The notes beneath the pieces were generated by a model. The model was not told where the DNA came from and made no database searches. It saw nothing but the letters and a program-made list of their open reading frames with translations. A DNA stretch of 64,000 bases from Clostridia bacterium. Its GTDB lineage: Bacteria > Bacillota > Clostridia > Christensenellales > DTU072. Each line of letters starts with the position of its first letter. The stretch's first letter is position 1. Positions 62,174 to 64,000 of this stretch are shown one piece after another. Location of the stretch: NCBI GenBank assembly GCA_017403145.1, contig JAFQOO010000003.1:1-64000 (forward strand), given 5' to 3'. Made by a program: the position numbers and the translations under genes.

Positions 62174-63229
62174 ATGTCGGAAAGTAAAAGATTTATAGTT
62201 TCATCTTCTCCCCACGTTGGCAGTACCCTTTTTACCCAAAGGATAATGATACACGTTTGTATCGCGCTGACTTTTTGTATGATTGCAGGTACCGTTTTAT
62301 ACGGTTTTTATTCCCTTTTCCTAGTCCTACTAGCTGTCCTTAGCGCGGTCGGTGCCGAGGCTTTATACTGCGTTATACGTAAAAAGCCCTTGACTATTTG
62401 GGATGCTAGCGCCATTGTTACCGGTATGATTGTTGGACTAAATCTTCCGCCTACAGCACCATTCTATTTGCCAATAGTAGGCTCGGTTTTCGCAATTATG
62501 CTAGTTAAAATGCTTTTTGGTGGACTTGGTAAGAACTTTGCAAATCCCGCCGCCACCGCACGCGTTTTCTTGCTACTCGCTTGGACTACCAAGATGACCG
62601 CGTTTATAAATCCCCTCGATTATGCGGGCGGTAACGTTAGCGCAGGGGACTTCTTTAGCTTCCGCTTTATCGTTGACTTCGCTAACAAAGCCAACTACGT
62701 AACCGGTGCAACTCCTCTTGCAGGTATAAAAGCAGACGCTATTGCAGGACTTGGCTCAACCGAGGTTAATCTTCTAGACTTGCTTCTTGGTAACGTCGGC
62801 GGTTCTATAGGCGAGGTTTGTGCTATAGCTATAATTCTTGGAGCCATTTACCTTATCGTACTAAAAATTATCGATTGGAAAATCCCCGCGGTTTATCTAA
62901 CCTCTTGCGCTTTGTTTACCCTTATATTCTATAAGAATGGTTGGAACTATATCCTTCCCAACCTTCTTTCCGGCGGTATCCTTTTCGGCGCAGTATTTAT
63001 GCTTACCGATTACGCATCATCACCCAATACCCGCTGGGGTGTTATTATCTACTCCGCAGGCGCAGGTCTTATTACAATGCTTATTCGTAGGTTCGGCGGT
63101 ATGAACGAGGGCGTATCATTCGCAATTCTTCTTATGAACCTTCTTGTTCCCCTTATCGATAAGGCTTGTAGACCTAAACCCTTTGGTTATAAGAAACCTC
63201 CCAAAAAGAAAAAGGGGGTGGAAGCATAA
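62174..63229 (+). CDS. rnfD: Rnf complex subunit D
   Basis: This 351-residue membrane protein has about nine helices and carries the covalent-FMN threonine in VTGATPLAG (about residue 178). The family motifs LVKMLFGGLGKNFANPA and YASSPNTRWG are intact. It forms part of the sodium or proton channel. It overlaps the rnfG start as TAATG. Confidence 0.96.
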   Translation: MSESKRFIVSSSPHVGSTLFTQRIMIHVCIALTFCMIAGTVLYGFYSLFLVLLAVLSAVGAEALYCVIRKKPLTIWDASAIVTGMIVGLNLPPTAPFYLPIVGSVFAIMLVKMLFGGLGKNFANPAATARVFLLLAWTTKMTAFINPLDYAGGNVSAGDFFSFRFIVDFANKANYVTGATPLAGIKADAIAGLGSTEVNLLDLLLGNVGGSIGEVCAIAIILGAIYLIVLKIIDWKIPAVYLTSCALFTLIFYKNGWNYILPNLLSGGILFGAVFMLTDYASSPNTRWGVIIYSAGAGLITMLIRRFGGMNEGVSFAILLMNLLVPLIDKACRPKPFGYKKPPKKKKGVEA

Positions 63230-63810
63230 TGAGTAAGTTTTCCGTCAATAAGGATAGCGTTAAGCTTGTTATAATTCTCGCTTGTATAGCCCTTGTAAGC
63301 TCGTTGCTACTAGCTGTAATAAATATCTTTACCCAAGTAGACGAGGAAGCTAAGCTACGCGAGGCAATAGGGGAAGCTTATTCCTCTCCCTTGACCGAAG
63401 AGGTTATAGACTTTTCGTCCTATGATAATATCGAAAAGGCCGAAATCCTAAATATGTTCCGCGCAGAAGACGGAGCTGTGGTTATACTATCCAAATCCAC
63501 CAACTGCTATGGCGCAGGTACAGGTATATCACTTATTGTGGTTATAAAAGGTAACGATATAGTCGAAGTAGTATCCTACTCACACGGGGAAACTCCGGGA
63601 CTTGGTACCAACGCTTTAACCGAGGAGTATCTAGCAAAGTACGAGGCTTTTAACGTTAGCGACTTTGTTATAGATGGAACGGATGCCACTCCTAATGGAT
63701 ATAAAAAGGTGGAAAACTATACCGGTGCTACAAAGTCAAGTAACGGTGTGCGCGACGCGGTTACCAATGCTGTTAGAGCCTACGTTAAAGTGGCAAAGGA
63801 GAATGCTTAA
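63229..63810 (+). CDS. rnfG: Rnf complex subunit G (covalent FMN)
   Basis: This 193-residue protein has one N-terminal membrane helix (about 10-32) and an extracytoplasmic FMN-binding domain with the flavinylation motif TGATKSSNGV (Thr near residue 166) and HGETPGLGTN. It passes electrons on the outer face. Coupled to rnfD and rnfE by one-base overlaps. Confidence 0.95.
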   Translation: MSKFSVNKDSVKLVIILACIALVSSLLLAVINIFTQVDEEAKLREAIGEAYSSPLTEEVIDFSSYDNIEKAEILNMFRAEDGAVVILSKSTNCYGAGTGISLIVVIKGNDIVEVVSYSHGETPGLGTNALTEEYLAKYEAFNVSDFVIDGTDATPNGYKKVENYTGATKSSNGVRDAVTNAVRAYVKVAKENA

Positions 63811-64000
63811 TGAGACAAAAAGTTAAAGATACTCTTGAACCGCTAACTCACGGTATTATAAAGGATAATGCAACATTCCGCCTCGTGCTGGGTACTTGTC
63901 CTACGCTTGCAGTAACCACCTCGGGACTAAACGGTCTTTATATGGGGCTCGCTACCACCTTCGTATTGGTTTGCTCCAATGCTATAATATCACTGCTACG
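63810..64000 (+). CDS. rnfE: Rnf complex subunit E, 3' end beyond the window
   Basis: The first 63 complete codons are visible. The sequence starts MRQKVKDTLEPLTHGIIKDN and has the family motif LGTCPTLAVTTSGLNGLYMG, then VCSNAIISLL, which distinguishes RnfE from its relative RnfA. It overlaps the rnfG stop (TAATG). rnfA and rnfB are expected just beyond the window. Confidence 0.92.
   Translation, partial: MRQKVKDTLEPLTHGIIKDNATFRLVLGTCPTLAVTTSGLNGLYMGLATTFVLVCSNAIISLL

Overview
The window looks like a chromosomal contig of a low-to-moderate GC, anaerobic, probably spore-forming member of the Clostridia (Bacillota). The signs are the complete S10-spc-alpha ribosomal block in Gram-positive order, zinc-type S14 and S4, an Rnf operon, ECF vitamin transporters with a THF riboswitch, and several sporulation-like genes: a SpoIIQ-like M23 protein behind a sigma-F-like promoter, a SpoVB-like flippase, a YetF/DUF4363 pair and a collagen-like surface protein. 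TGA is used as a stop, so the standard bacterial code applies. A finer placement, such as an uncultured gut order, is only a guess.

Layout. 1-5.3 kb: palindromic repeats, the M23 gene, a fused ABC exporter, a GNAT/four-helix-bundle pair, tRNA-Gln and a DUF1858 protein. 5.4-10.6 kb: a TtcA-like enzyme, a split chromate transporter and an MBL hydrolase, then a convergent cluster of an AEC transporter and two unknown genes. 10.7-15.1 kb: a Crp/Fnr-type regulator with a probable self-operator, a hydrolase, a YfcC carrier and ArgD. 15.2-17.3 kb (minus strand): an ECF S component and uronate isomerase. 17.6-33.6 kb: ribosomal proteins with secY, adk, map, infA and rpoA, in two transcription units, each with a promoter and a structured leader. 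34.2-38.2 kb: a giant Cys/Asp-repeat plus leucine-rich-repeat lipoprotein. 38.9-47.7 kb: coaX, hom, an acyl-CoA ligase, uvrB and uvrA. 47.8-52.2 kb: the YetF pair, the collagen-like protein, folT with its THF riboswitch, and the flippase. 52.5-60.6 kb: a 1670-residue surface protein, an XRE regulator with twin operators, and a second Cys-repeat lipoprotein. 60.9-64 kb: rnfC, rnfD, rnfG and the start of rnfE.

The most unusual content lies between the genes. Seven copies of a ~127-bp nested hairpin element (R1-R7) have stems that differ in sequence but remain paired, a strictly conserved internal loop (CG opposite CAT), and a choice of two apical modules. Several copies begin at or just after a stop codon and end in TTTTT, so they probably also act as terminators. 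Four of the sites are followed by arrays of a 7-bp repeat (YTYYGCR) behind a conserved leader. A second, unrelated palindrome cluster lies at 4.75-4.92 kb.

A second theme is initiation without a Shine-Dalgarno sequence. At four genes (four-helix-bundle, ttcA-like, ECF S, rnfC) a good -35/-10 promoter places the transcription start at, or within about 2 nt of, the ATG, which predicts leaderless mRNAs in a genome where most genes have strong GGAGG sites.
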